Shown: positions 7,497 through 15,800, counted from the first letter of the stretch. The stretch: 64,000 nt of DNA from UBA1433 sp964581565 (GCA_964581565.1 CAZOOZ010000005.1:91424-155423), one strand, 5' to 3'. Program-made: numbers and translations. The notes: generated by a model not told the origin, from the letters alone.

Positions 7497-8540
7497 ATGA
7501 ATCAATTTTTAAATCAAGTCTATTTTAATAATAAAGTGTCCGATTATCTTCTTTTTATAATGGTTTTAGTAGTCGGGATTATTATTACTGCTATTATAAA
7601 AAAGATACTTGTAAAGCAAATGAGCAAAGCAGCAGAAAAAACAAAAACAACAACCGATGATGTTTTAGTTCAAGTAATAGAAAAATACAGCATGCCAGTT
7701 ATGCTTTTAGTTATCTTGCATTTCAGTACAGGAATTCTCAATTTAAGCAGTCCACTAAATAAAGCCGTAAACATGATCATATTAGCCGGCATCATTATTT
7801 TGGGAGCAATATTTGTCTCAGCAGTAGCAGTAGTTATGTTTAATAAATATTGGGAAAAAAATGAAAAGAATTTAGGCGCAGTAAGCAGTAGATGGATGGA
7901 AAAAGCAATTAAATTTATTGTTTGGCTCATCGCAATATTTTTATTCATGGAAAATGCAGGAATCAAAGTAAATACCCTGCTTGCCGGACTCGGTATAGGC
8001 GGTGTCGCGATCGCCTTTGCAGCACAAGCCATACTTGCAGATGTTTTTGCATTCTTTTCCATTATATTTGATAAACCTTTTGAAGTGGATGACTTGATTT
8101 TAACGAACGGGTATATGGGAACTGTGGAGCATGTTGGAATAAAAACAACCCGGCTACGCAGTCTTGCAGGAGAACAATTGGTTTTTTCAAATGCAACATT
8201 GACGAATTCATCTCTGCAAAATTATAAAAGAATGGAAAATCGGCGTATACTATTTAAAATAGGAGTCACGTATGACACATCAAGTGAACAGTTAAAAGAA
8301 ATCCCCGGTTTAATTAAAAATCTTATTGAAAATGTTGCGTGCACAACATTTGATAGAGTACATTTTTGTGAATTTGCGGATTTTAGCTTGAATTTTGAAA
8401 TTGTTTATTATGTCTTGAGCAGTGATTATTATGTATATATGGACATTTTGCAGGAAGTTAATCTGCGGATTAAAGAAGAATTTGACAAGCGAGGTATTGA
8501 ATTCGCATTTCCGACACAAACGCTTTATTTGCAAAAATAG
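7497..8540 (+). CDS. MscS-family mechanosensitive ion channel
   Basis: A 347-residue membrane protein that would open as a pressure valve under hypo-osmotic shock. There are four hydrophobic segments (about residues 15-35, 60-80, 87-110, 138-160). The Gly/Ala-rich pore helix GIGGVAIAFAAQAILADVFA follows, then the MscS beta domain beginning FDKPFEVDDLI and a cytoplasmic vestibule. AGGAGG precedes the ATG. It is monocistronic as far as can be seen; the next gene has its own promoter. Confidence 0.9.
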   Translation: MNQFLNQVYFNNKVSDYLLFIMVLVVGIIITAIIKKILVKQMSKAAEKTKTTTDDVLVQVIEKYSMPVMLLVILHFSTGILNLSSPLNKAVNMIILAGIIILGAIFVSAVAVVMFNKYWEKNEKNLGAVSSRWMEKAIKFIVWLIAIFLFMENAGIKVNTLLAGLGIGGVAIAFAAQAILADVFAFFSIIFDKPFEVDDLILTNGYMGTVEHVGIKTTRLRSLAGEQLVFSNATLTNSSLQNYKRMENRRILFKIGVTYDTSSEQLKEIPGLIKNLIENVACTTFDRVHFCEFADFSLNFEIVYYVLSSDYYVYMDILQEVNLRIKEEFDKRGIEFAFPTQTLYLQK

Positions 8541-8557
8541 TATAGTTTAAAAAATTT

Positions 8558-8589
8558 TTTAAGTTGATTTAAGGTTCCTTTCTTACACT
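8558..8589 (+). promoter_or_regulatory. Response-regulator-type promoter (direct repeats plus -10) of the ppGpp synthetase operon
   Basis: TTTAAG (8558-8563), 4 bases, TTTAAG (8568-8573), 10 bases, then TACACT (8584-8589) as -10 box, with no good -35. The 10-bp repeat spacing is that of tandem OmpR/PhoB-family binding sites. The same arrangement with identical spacing occurs at 11311-11342. Confidence 0.65.
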
Positions 8590-8626
8590 GCATGTAGATA
8601 TGAATCTTTAGCAGGAGAAGTTGCAA

Positions 8627-9319
8627 ATGGACATCCATATTATTAAAGAAGACGAGGAAACAATAAATTTCTATAAAGAGCATTACGATTATTTAAATCT
8701 CGCTATTGATAATCTGTTTCAAAAAATAGAGAAATTCAGGACGTTGGAAATACAGAAAGGGCTTGACAGAGATCCGATTGACAGTTTTAAGAGCAGAATC
8801 AAAACCGCTCAAAGCATGAAAGACAAACTGCGCAGATATGGATTTGCAATTACTTTAGAAAATGCAATGAAATCAATCTATGATGCGGCGGGTATTCGTA
8901 TACTTTGTACTTTTTTAGATGATGTCTATTATGTGGCTGACTTTATTCAAAATTCTTCCGGCATAAAAGTACATGAAATAAAAGATTATATCGCCAGACC
9001 TAAACCAAACGGATATCGTAGTTACCATATGATTGTAGCGGTCGACGTAAATTGCGAAGGAAAAAAGAAGAGCGTATATGCAGAAATCCAAATCCGTACG
9101 ATTGCCATGGATTGCTGGGCAAGCCTGGAACATCAGCTAAAATACAAAAAAACGATTTGCTATGAAGATATGATGATCAAAGAATTAAAGCGATGCGCAG
9201 ATGAAATAGCGACGGTTGATTTAAATTTGCAAACGATAAGGTATATTATAGATTCGCCAGATAATGGAGTATATAGCTTAGGAGGAAAAAGCTATGAAAC
9301 TATTGCTCGCAGAAGATGA
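8627..9319 (+). CDS. Small alarmone synthetase (RelA/SpoT-domain GTP pyrophosphokinase)
   Basis: A 230-residue stand-alone (p)ppGpp synthetase of the RelQ/RelP (SAS) type; it transfers pyrophosphate from ATP to GTP or GDP. The RelA_SpoT domain shows DAAGIRILCTFLDD, the KPNGYRSYHMIV substrate loop and AEIQIRTIAMDCWASLEHQLKYK with the catalytic Glu and Gln-rich strand. There is no HD hydrolase, TGS or ACT domain, as expected for a SAS. ATG 8627 sits 9 bases from GGAG; a TTG at 8621 is too close to it. The last 26 bases overlap the start of the response regulator gene, whose AGGAGG lies inside this coding sequence. Confidence 0.9.
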   Translation: MDIHIIKEDEETINFYKEHYDYLNLAIDNLFQKIEKFRTLEIQKGLDRDPIDSFKSRIKTAQSMKDKLRRYGFAITLENAMKSIYDAAGIRILCTFLDDVYYVADFIQNSSGIKVHEIKDYIARPKPNGYRSYHMIVAVDVNCEGKKKSVYAEIQIRTIAMDCWASLEHQLKYKKTICYEDMMIKELKRCADEIATVDLNLQTIRYIIDSPDNGVYSLGGKSYETIARRR

Positions 9320-9971
9320 AAAAGAATTATCCAATGCGCTCGTTGTCATATTAAAACACAATAATTATTCTGTAGATGCAGTCTACGACGGGCAGGATGC
9401 CTTAGATTATGGGCTGTGCGGAAACTATGATGCCATTATACTTGATATTATGATGCCGAAATTAAATGGGCTGAGTGTGCTTGCCGAGCTTCGCAAACAG
9501 GGAGTAATGGTTCCGATTCTAATGCTGACAGCAAAATCAGAAACAGAAGATAAAATCAAAGGTCTTGACATTGGAGCGGATGATTATTTGGCAAAACCAT
9601 TTGCAACAGGAGAATTGCTCGCCAGGCTACGTGCGATGACCAGACGTAAAAGTGAGTTTACGCCTAATATTTTAAGTATGGCCAATATTAATCTTAATCG
9701 TCAAACATATGAATTGTTTTCTGATGATATGTCTTTTCGATTGGGTAATAAAGAATTTCAGATGATGGAAATGCTCATGAGCAGACCGGAGCGTCTCATT
9801 TCCACAGAACAATTCTTGGAAACTATTTGGGGATATGATTCAGATGTAGAGATTAATGTCGTCTGGGTATATATTTCCTATCTGAGGAAAAAACTTCTTA
9901 TGTTAAATGCAGATTTGGAAATCAAGGCTGCAAGAGGAATGGGGTATACATTGGTGCAAAAAGATGATTAA
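9294..9971 (+). CDS. OmpR-family response regulator
   Basis: A 225-residue two-component regulator. The receiver domain (residues 1-115) has the acidic pair EDE, the phospho-acceptor Asp in AIILDIMMPKLNG, the Thr in MLTAKSE and the Lys in DDYLAKPF. The C-terminal winged-helix domain (about 128-222) shows the family's recognition region up to GMGYTLV. Translation is probably coupled to the upstream alarmone synthetase (26-base overlap) and to the kinase downstream (8-base overlap). It is the natural candidate to bind the paired TTTAAG repeats before its own operon and before the VTC operon. Confidence 0.93.
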   Translation: MKLLLAEDEKELSNALVVILKHNNYSVDAVYDGQDALDYGLCGNYDAIILDIMMPKLNGLSVLAELRKQGVMVPILMLTAKSETEDKIKGLDIGADDYLAKPFATGELLARLRAMTRRKSEFTPNILSMANINLNRQTYELFSDDMSFRLGNKEFQMMEMLMSRPERLISTEQFLETIWGYDSDVEINVVWVYISYLRKKLLMLNADLEIKAARGMGYTLVQKDD

Positions 9972-11193
9972 CAAACTGAGAAGAAAATTTATACTCATAG
10001 CTACCGCCTCTCTCGCTTTGGTTATTGTTGTGTTGATTGCAACAAGCAGCATTATCAATTACAGGCAGATGGATCAAAAGGCAAATGAGCTTTTGCAAAT
10101 GATCACTGAAAATGAGGGCGAGTTTCCGACTACAACAATTGAAAAAAAAGAGCCGAGGGAAGATGAAAGCTATCAGAGAATTACTGAAGAAACACCGTTC
10201 CAAACGAGATATTTTACTGTTTGGACGGATGAAGTTTATGCTGTAACGAAAACCGATGTAAGCCATATTGCTGCAGTTACAACGCAGCAGGCAAGTCTCT
10301 ATGTTAATGAGATACTGCAAGAAGATCAAAATATAGGCTACTATGGTATTTATAAATATATGGTCACTGAAAAGCCATACGGATATATCATTGTTTTCAT
10401 AGATGAACGTATGAATATTGAAACATTTCAATCGACTTTATTTACTTCGTGTTTGATTGGGGCAGCATGTTTGCTTGTGGTATTCTTGTTAATTTCCGTT
10501 TTTTCAAAACGTGTTGTCCGCCCTGTTGCGGAAAGTTTTGAAAAACAAAAACAATTTATCACAGATGCAAGTCATGAAATCAAAACACCTCTTGCAATTA
10601 TTTCCGCGAATACAGATGTGTTGGAACTGAGCACAGGAAAAAATGAATGGATTCAAAGTATACGCAATCAGACGAAGCGGCTTGATCATTTAGCAAAAGA
10701 TTTATTGACATTATCAAAACTGGAAGAAGGCAGTATATCTTTAATGTTTAACGAGTTTTCAATCAGCAAAGCAGTATGGGAGAGTGCCGCTGATTTTGAA
10801 CCGCTTGCGGAGCTAAAAAATAAATCCTTTACGTATACGATTCAGCCTGACTTATCATTATATGGGCAGGAAAGCGCTGTCCGGCAGCTTGTATCACTTT
10901 TGTTGGATAATGCAATCAAGCATTCGGATGATGAAGGGAATATAAATTTATCACTAAGTTCATCAGGTAAAAGATGTAAAATAAAAATATGCAATACTAT
11001 AAGCCAGATGCCGTGTGAAGATTTGAACCGGCTTTTTGAGCGGTTTTACAGAGCAGATGCCTCACGTTCCCGCAACAGCGGAGGCTATGGGATAGGTCTC
11101 TCGATTGTAAAAGCAATAGCCGCTTGCCATAAAGGAAAAGTGACGGTTCAAAAACAAGGGGAGAATATGATTTGTTTTACTGTTATTTTGTAA
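9964..11193 (+). CDS. Sensor histidine kinase
   Basis: A 409-residue membrane kinase, partner of the preceding regulator. It has two transmembrane segments (about residues 9-31 and 160-182) flanking an extracytoplasmic sensor of about 130 residues without recognised fold. HisKA is FITDASHEIKTPLAII with the phospho-His. The ATPase domain has an N box (LLLDNAIKHSDDEG), an F box region (LFERFYRADASRS) and a G box (GGYGIGLSIVKAIA). ATG 9964 overlaps the regulator's stop codon; a longer upstream frame would lie inside the regulator gene and lacks a start site. The stimulus is unknown. Confidence 0.92.
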   Translation: MINKLRRKFILIATASLALVIVVLIATSSIINYRQMDQKANELLQMITENEGEFPTTTIEKKEPREDESYQRITEETPFQTRYFTVWTDEVYAVTKTDVSHIAAVTTQQASLYVNEILQEDQNIGYYGIYKYMVTEKPYGYIIVFIDERMNIETFQSTLFTSCLIGAACLLVVFLLISVFSKRVVRPVAESFEKQKQFITDASHEIKTPLAIISANTDVLELSTGKNEWIQSIRNQTKRLDHLAKDLLTLSKLEEGSISLMFNEFSISKAVWESAADFEPLAELKNKSFTYTIQPDLSLYGQESAVRQLVSLLLDNAIKHSDDEGNINLSLSSSGKRCKIKICNTISQMPCEDLNRLFERFYRADASRSRNSGGYGIGLSIVKAIAACHKGKVTVQKQGENMICFTVIL

Positions 11194-11206
11194 TATAACA
11201 ATAGAT

Positions 11207-11242
11207 AAAGTCCTGTTGGCACGAAAAAGCAGGGCTTTTTTT
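11207..11242 (+). terminator. Rho-independent terminator after the kinase gene
   Basis: A 9-bp stem (11207-11215 with 11230-11238, one G-T wobble) with a 14-base loop, running into seven T residues. It separates the alarmone/two-component operon from the VTC operon. Confidence 0.8.
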
Positions 11243-11310
11243 ATTTCATGTATAAATAAAAATATAAATATAAACTTTATTAAAAATATGTAAAAAATAA
11301 GTAAAGTTAT

Positions 11311-11342
11311 TTTAAGTAAGTTTAAGGTTTGCTTTCTACAAT
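11311..11342 (+). promoter_or_regulatory. Response-regulator-type promoter of the VTC/DUF4956 operon
   Basis: TTTAAG (11311-11316), 4 bases, TTTAAG (11321-11326), 10 bases, TACAAT (11337-11342). A weaker third repeat, GTAAAG, lies another 10 bp upstream (11301-11306). Spacing is identical to 8558-8589. Confidence 0.65.
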
Positions 11343-11373
11343 AAAAAAAACATTTTAATAGATGGAGTATGCT

Positions 11374-12108
11374 ATGAATACAGACAATATTCAATATAAG
11401 TTCAAACGTCATGAACAAAAATATATAGTCGAAGAACAGAAATATATTATTTTAGAGAAAGAATTGAAAATTCGTTGTAAACCGGATCAATTTGCAAATA
11501 CCACTATCTGCAGTATCTATTTTGATACGCCCAATTATTATTTAATCCGACGTTCACTCGAAAAACCGGTCTATAAAGAGAAATTGAGACTGCGAAGTTA
11601 TGGACAGTTTTCAAAGGAAGATCATGTTTTTGTAGAGTTGAAGAAAAAATATAAAGGTGTGGTCTACAAACAACGAATTGATATGTCGGTAGATGAAGCG
11701 AGTGAATATTTATCTGAAGGCAAAAGACCGAGTGAGCAAAACCAAGTAATAAAGGAAATCGATCGACTTTATAATTTATACGGGCAGTTAAAGCCAAAGA
11801 TGTGGATCTCTTCACACAGGACGGCATGGCAGGGAATCGGTGAAGATACAGCGCTTCGCATCACTTTTGATCGTGATATCTTATGGAGAGAAAATCAATT
11901 AAATCTTGAAGAAGGTATTTGGGGAGAACCCATTTTTGTACATGGCGAGCGCATAATGGAAATAAAATCTCCCCAAGCTCTGCCTTTTTGGCTCGCAAGA
12001 TTGCTCAGTGAGCTGGAAATCTATCCGACATCATTTTCAAAATATGGCACTGCATACAAACAAAGCATTCTTAATAAGACAACAAACAGGGAGGGAAAAA
12101 GATGCTAA
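11374..12108 (+). CDS. VTC-domain polyphosphate polymerase-like protein
   Basis: A 244-residue cytoplasmic protein with the CYTH/VTC tunnel fold seen in yeast Vtc4, which makes polyphosphate from ATP. Visible features are the N-terminal RHEQKYIVEE start, SIYFDTPNYYLIRRSLE, the basic strand KLRLRSYGQ, VFVELKKKYKGVVYKQR and the late MEIKSPQALPFW acidic strand. ATG 11374 has TGGAG six bases upstream; an in-frame ATG at 11362 has no ribosome site. It overlaps the DUF4956 gene by 7 bases, a pairing that recurs in Bacillota. Actual polymerase activity is inferred from the fold. Confidence 0.85.
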   Translation: MNTDNIQYKFKRHEQKYIVEEQKYIILEKELKIRCKPDQFANTTICSIYFDTPNYYLIRRSLEKPVYKEKLRLRSYGQFSKEDHVFVELKKKYKGVVYKQRIDMSVDEASEYLSEGKRPSEQNQVIKEIDRLYNLYGQLKPKMWISSHRTAWQGIGEDTALRITFDRDILWRENQLNLEEGIWGEPIFVHGERIMEIKSPQALPFWLARLLSELEIYPTSFSKYGTAYKQSILNKTTNREGKRC

Positions 12109-12794
12109 ATGAATTTTTCAATAATTTTTTAACAATAGAAAGTGCGGAATCATCTATTTCTATGACAACATTCATGCTAACAACCATCTGTTCCTTGGTT
12201 TTAGGTGTGATTGTTGCCCTTTTCTATATGTATCGAAACCGCTATACAAAAAGTTTTGTGATGACTCTGGGGTTGCTGCCTGCAATTGTGCAGATGGTTA
12301 TTATGATGGTTAACGGCAATGTAGGAACAGGGATCGCCGTCATGGGTGCGTTTAGCCTGGTAAGGTTTCGATCGATTCCGGGAAGTGCGAGAGAAATTGT
12401 AAGTATCTTTTTCGCTATGGCAGTCGGGCTTGCAACAGGAATTGGATATATCGGGCTTGCGATGATGTTTACATTGATTTTAGGGCTAGTCAGTATGCTG
12501 TACAGTATTTTTAAATTTGGAGAAAATCGTAACAAAGAAAAGGAACTTCGTGTTACGATTCCAGAAGATTTGGATTATACAGGTGTTTTTGATGATCTGT
12601 TCAAAAAATATACAAAAAACAATGAGCTCATACAAGTAAAGACATCAAATATGGGGAGTCTTTTTAAATTGACGTATTATATAATCTTAAATAATGAAAA
12701 TGAAGAAAAAGCATTTATAGATGAACTCAGATGTAGAAACGGGAATCTTGAAGTGCGATGTGGAAGAATTAATGCGGCCGGGGAAGGACTGTAA
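12102..12794 (+). CDS. DUF4956 integral membrane protein
   Basis: A 230-residue membrane protein of the DUF4956 family. About four hydrophobic segments lie between residues 22 and 140, with the conserved FSLVRFRSIPGSAREIVSIF stretch and Gly-rich helices after it, then a soluble C-terminal domain of about 80 residues. Its function is not established. It is regularly encoded with VTC-like proteins, so a role in moving or anchoring polyphosphate or a linked polymer is a reasonable guess. It overlaps the upstream gene by 7 bases and precedes the lipoprotein gene by 24. Confidence 0.85.
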   Translation: MLNEFFNNFLTIESAESSISMTTFMLTTICSLVLGVIVALFYMYRNRYTKSFVMTLGLLPAIVQMVIMMVNGNVGTGIAVMGAFSLVRFRSIPGSAREIVSIFFAMAVGLATGIGYIGLAMMFTLILGLVSMLYSIFKFGENRNKEKELRVTIPEDLDYTGVFDDLFKKYTKNNELIQVKTSNMGSLFKLTYYIILNNENEEKAFIDELRCRNGNLEVRCGRINAAGEGL

Positions 12795-12818
12795 AACTTT
12801 TTAAGAGAGGAAGAAGTT

Positions 12819-14498
12819 ATGGGAGAAAAAAACCAAAAACAAATTTTATATATATTTATTATGGCGATATGTATTCTGTTGCTTCTATACACTACAGGAT
12901 GTGGCAGTGATGACAGTTCAAGCACTGCGGAAGATACGATTCAATCGACAAGCAGTACTGAGACAGGATTTGATACCACTTTCAGTGATAAAGATATTGA
13001 TGCGAGTTACGATGAAGCAGAAAGTACGATTATTATACTGAGCAATAATGCAAGCAGTGTAGACGGAACCGGAGCAAAAGCAAGCGGCAGCACGGTAACT
13101 ATTAGTGAGGAGGGGACTTATATCCTCTCAGGCATGCTCACGGATGGTCAGCTAATCGTAGATGCCGAGGATTCGGCAGATATTCATATTGTCTTCAACG
13201 GAATATCTATTTCGTCGAGCACAACAGCGCCGGTTTTGATAAAAGAAGCAGATAAAGTGGTCATTACTTTGGCCGAGGGAAGCGAGAATGAAATCACAGA
13301 TGCTGCGCACAGTGAAATAAGTGTAGATGACAGTATAATCGATGCAGCTGTTTTCAGTAAAGCTGATTTGGCAATCAATGGAGAGGGTACACTTGTTATA
13401 GAAGGCAATTATGAACATGGCATTGCGTCCAAAGATGATTTGATCATTACGGGAGGAGGTATTTCTGTCACTGCTGCAGGCGATGCCCTGCAGGGAAAAG
13501 ACTGCGTCAAAATCGCTGGCGGCACTCTTTCCATACAGGCAGGAACCGATGGTATTCAATCGGATAACGAAGAAGATGAATATAAAGGCTACATTTATAT
13601 TCAAGATGCTAATATTACTATAGAAGCAGGAGATGATGGCTTCCAAGCACAAAATGCATTGATTATCAGTGGCGGTGAAATCTCCATAGCAAGCGATGAT
13701 GACGCGTTGCACAGCAACGGGAATGTCAGTATCGAAGGCGGAATATTAGAAATAGCATGTGAAGATGACGGTGTTCATGCAGATAATGCACTCGTTGTAA
13801 ACGGTGGAGAAATCAACATTGAAAACAGTTATGAAGGCCTTGAGGGAAACAGCATCGATATAAACGGAGGCACGATTCATGTAAATGCCTCAGATGATGG
13901 TTTCAATGCGGCCGGCGGGCAGGATAACTCACAGGCCGCAGATAGAAGGGAAGACGATAATTTTCAAACAGATTCCGACAGTTATATCAAAATTTCAGGC
14001 GGGATGATTACTATTAACGCGTCGGGAGACGGCATAGATTCAAACGGAACCCTTACAGTTAGTGGAGGCGAGACATATGTCAGCGGTCCTACAACGAATG
14101 GGAACGGTGCGCTTGACTATAATGGTGATGCCACGATATCGGCAGGTGTGATTATAGCCGCAGGAAGTACCGGAATGGCAGAGGGATTCAGTGCGTCGTC
14201 TACGCAATATTCCATCCTTTATAATTTTAATACGGCTGTTTCGGCAAATACAACAATAAGCCTGATTAATTCGAGTGGAGACACAATATTGTCCTACACG
14301 CCCGAAAAAGAATATCAATCTGTCGTGTTAAGTTCGCCACAGTTAGCAAAAGGCACTTATACGTTTAAAGTAGGTGCTCAAAGTTATACCGTTGAGATCT
14401 CTTCGGTTGTTACAACGTATGGCAGCAGTGGAGGAGGCATGAATAATCAAATGACGCCAAATAACGGTTCGAATGACCCAAGCAGAAACCGACAATAA
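12819..14498 (+). CDS. Cthe_2159-like carbohydrate-binding beta-helix lipoprotein
   Basis: A 559-residue exported protein. The signal peptide ends in a lipobox (YTTGC, Cys near residue 28). The mature part, about residues 60-450, is built of repeated short strands with GG-I/G-DD turns (for example GDDGFQAQNALIISGG, DDDALHSNGNVSIEGG), the pattern of a right-handed beta-helix seen in Cthe_2159 carbohydrate-binding proteins. Acidic DDG loops could bind calcium. The C-terminus is Gly/Asn/Met rich. It is the third gene of the VTC operon and the likely surface-exposed product of the module. It could bind pectin-like polysaccharide, but this is inferred from the family only. Confidence 0.85.
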   Translation: MGEKNQKQILYIFIMAICILLLLYTTGCGSDDSSSTAEDTIQSTSSTETGFDTTFSDKDIDASYDEAESTIIILSNNASSVDGTGAKASGSTVTISEEGTYILSGMLTDGQLIVDAEDSADIHIVFNGISISSSTTAPVLIKEADKVVITLAEGSENEITDAAHSEISVDDSIIDAAVFSKADLAINGEGTLVIEGNYEHGIASKDDLIITGGGISVTAAGDALQGKDCVKIAGGTLSIQAGTDGIQSDNEEDEYKGYIYIQDANITIEAGDDGFQAQNALIISGGEISIASDDDALHSNGNVSIEGGILEIACEDDGVHADNALVVNGGEINIENSYEGLEGNSIDINGGTIHVNASDDGFNAAGGQDNSQAADRREDDNFQTDSDSYIKISGGMITINASGDGIDSNGTLTVSGGETYVSGPTTNGNGALDYNGDATISAGVIIAAGSTGMAEGFSASSTQYSILYNFNTAVSANTTISLINSSGDTILSYTPEKEYQSVVLSSPQLAKGTYTFKVGAQSYTVEISSVVTTYGSSGGGMNNQMTPNNGSNDPSRNRQ

Positions 14499-14526
14499 AA
14501 AAGCTTTGGCAATGGATTTGATTGGT

Positions 14527-14560
14527 AGAGATATATTGCATAAATATGCAATATATCTCT
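14527..14560 (+). terminator. Long hairpin ending the VTC operon
   Basis: A 16-bp perfect stem (14527-14542 with 14545-14560) followed by a weakly T-rich TAATTTATTT. It is a probable transcription end. The remaining 14561-14747 is extremely AT-rich and I see no gene in it. Confidence 0.7.
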
Positions 14561-14747
14561 TAATTTATTTCATTTATAACAAAATAAAATAAATATTAAC
14601 AAATAAAAGTTCATATTAATTATGATATGTTATATATCAAAAAAAATTAAATTTAGTTTTTTAAATTTTAAAAGTAAAAAGAAAAAATTTGTAAATCATT
14701 ACATTGAAAAAATATATAAAAATGCACTTTTTTTTATATTTATTAGG

Positions 14748-14776
14748 TTGACATCAATAATTTTCTATGATATTAT
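14748..14776 (+). promoter_or_regulatory. Sigma-A promoter of the nif operon
   Basis: A perfect TTGACA (14748-14753), exactly 17 bases, then TATTAT (14771-14776). Transcription would start near 14783, giving a leader of about 200 nt before nifH. No sigma-54 -24/-12 element is seen, so nitrogen control probably acts after initiation. Confidence 0.75.
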
Positions 14777-14822
14777 CGACCAAAATCAAATAATTAAATA
14801 TAGTATTCATTACTTATAATAA

Positions 14823-14863
14823 CAAGGGCGTTATTTTCGCGTATATGCAAAATAGCGCCCTTG
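14823..14863 (+). promoter_or_regulatory. nif leader hairpin 1
   Basis: A 15-bp stem with one G-U pair (14823-14837 with 14849-14863) and an 11-base loop. Its core arms CGTTATTTT and AAATAGCG recur exactly in hairpin 2. No T run follows, so it is a regulatory rather than a terminating hairpin. Confidence 0.8.
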
Positions 14864-14916
14864 CGTATTTATAAGTAAAGGAAGTCTTAGTTCATCAATA
14901 TTTAAATAATTATAAC

Positions 14917-14959
14917 AAAGACGTTATTTTGTGCACTTGTGCGAAATAGCGTTTTTTTT
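14917..14959 (+). terminator. nif leader hairpin 2 (attenuator/terminator)
   Basis: A stem of about 14 bp (14921-14934 with 14939-14952, several wobbles near the ACTT loop) followed by eight T residues (14952-14959). It ends 22 bases before nifH, so unless it is prevented, transcription should stop before the operon. It shares its arm sequences with hairpin 1. Confidence 0.8.
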
Positions 14960-14981
14960 GTTAAAAGAAAGGAAGAAAAAA

Positions 14982-15800
14982 ATGAGACAAATAGCAATTT
15001 ATGGTAAAGGCGGAATAGGTAAATCAACGACAACCCAAAATCTTACGGCAGCACTTGCTGAAATGGGAAACAAAGTTATGATTGTCGGGTGTGATCCGAA
15101 AGCAGATTCAACGAGGTTGATTTTAAATGGATTGGCACAAAAAACAGTTCTGGATTCTTTGCGGGAAGAAGGCGAAGATATCGAGCTTGAAGAAGTAATG
15201 AAAGAAGGATTTGGCGGCATTAAATGTGTTGAGTCCGGCGGACCGGAACCGGGAGTGGGTTGCGCAGGCAGAGGCATCATCACTTCCATTAATCTGCTTG
15301 AACAACTCGGCGCTTACACACCTGATCTGGATTATGTTTTCTATGATGTTTTGGGCGATGTTGTCTGCGGCGGGTTTGCAATGCCGATTCGTGAAGGAAA
15401 GGCACAGGAAATATATATCGTGGCCAGCGGCGAAATGATGGCCATGTATGCGGCGAACAATATCAGCAAAGGCATACATAAATTTGCAACGACAGGCGGA
15501 ACACGTCTGGGCGGTATTATCTGCAACAGCAGAAAAGTTGATAATGAATATGAAATGCTGGAGGCGTTTGCCAAAGAACTGGGAACACAACTGATTCATT
15601 TTGTTCCGCGTGATAATGTGGTGCAGAGAGCGGAAATCAACAAAAAAACCGTTATAGATTACGAACCCACAAATTCGCAGGCAGATGAATACCGCACACT
15701 GGCAAAAGCGATTCAAGATAATAAGATGTTTGTTGTCCCGAAACCGATGAAGCAAGAACGCCTTGAAGAAATCCTTATGGATTACGGCATTATGGGATAG
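14982..15800 (+). CDS. nifH: Nitrogenase iron protein
   Basis: Dinitrogenase reductase, 272 residues. It forms a homodimer with one [4Fe-4S] cluster that passes electrons to NifDK with ATP hydrolysis. The P-loop is GKGGIGKSTTTQN, switch I includes CDPKADSTRL, the cluster cysteines are in GVGCAGRG and DVVCGGF, and the Arg of CAGRG is the ADP-ribosylation site used in some bacteria. ATG 14982 follows AAAGGAAG; the longer frame beginning at GTG 14931 would run through the terminator hairpin and is rejected. It is the first gene of the operon behind a 200-nt attenuator leader. The sequence type and the NifI genes that follow fit the clostridial/methanogen Mo-nitrogenase group. Confidence 0.97.
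   Translation: MRQIAIYGKGGIGKSTTTQNLTAALAEMGNKVMIVGCDPKADSTRLILNGLAQKTVLDSLREEGEDIELEEVMKEGFGGIKCVESGGPEPGVGCAGRGIITSINLLEQLGAYTPDLDYVFYDVLGDVVCGGFAMPIREGKAQEIYIVASGEMMAMYAANNISKGIHKFATTGGTRLGGIICNSRKVDNEYEMLEAFAKELGTQLIHFVPRDNVVQRAEINKKTVIDYEPTNSQADEYRTLAKAIQDNKMFVVPKPMKQERLEEILMDYGIMG

Noticed and set aside
13152..13712. 186-codon minus-strand open frame inside the beta-helix lipoprotein gene
   Set aside because: It mirrors the repetitive Gly/Asp/Ile coding pattern of the real gene and lacks a ribosome site. The same reasoning applies to the 232-codon antisense frame over nifH.
14622..14819. 65-codon plus-strand open frame before nifH
   Set aside because: It is Lys/Ile/Phe low complexity, contains the nif promoter, and has no ribosome binding site.
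14823..14959. ANTAR-binding dual hairpin assignment
   Set aside because: The hexanucleotide loop rule (A at position 1, G at position 4) is not met in either hairpin, so I report the structure without naming the family.
14823..14963. Related repeated units considered as a CRISPR array or insertion-sequence ends
   Set aside because: There are only two units, each a self-complementary hairpin, with no spacers of uniform size, no cas genes and no transposase.
14931..14981. N-terminal extension of NifH from GTG 14931
   Set aside because: The extension is encoded by the terminator hairpin and T run; ATG 14982 has a ribosome site and the canonical NifH start.
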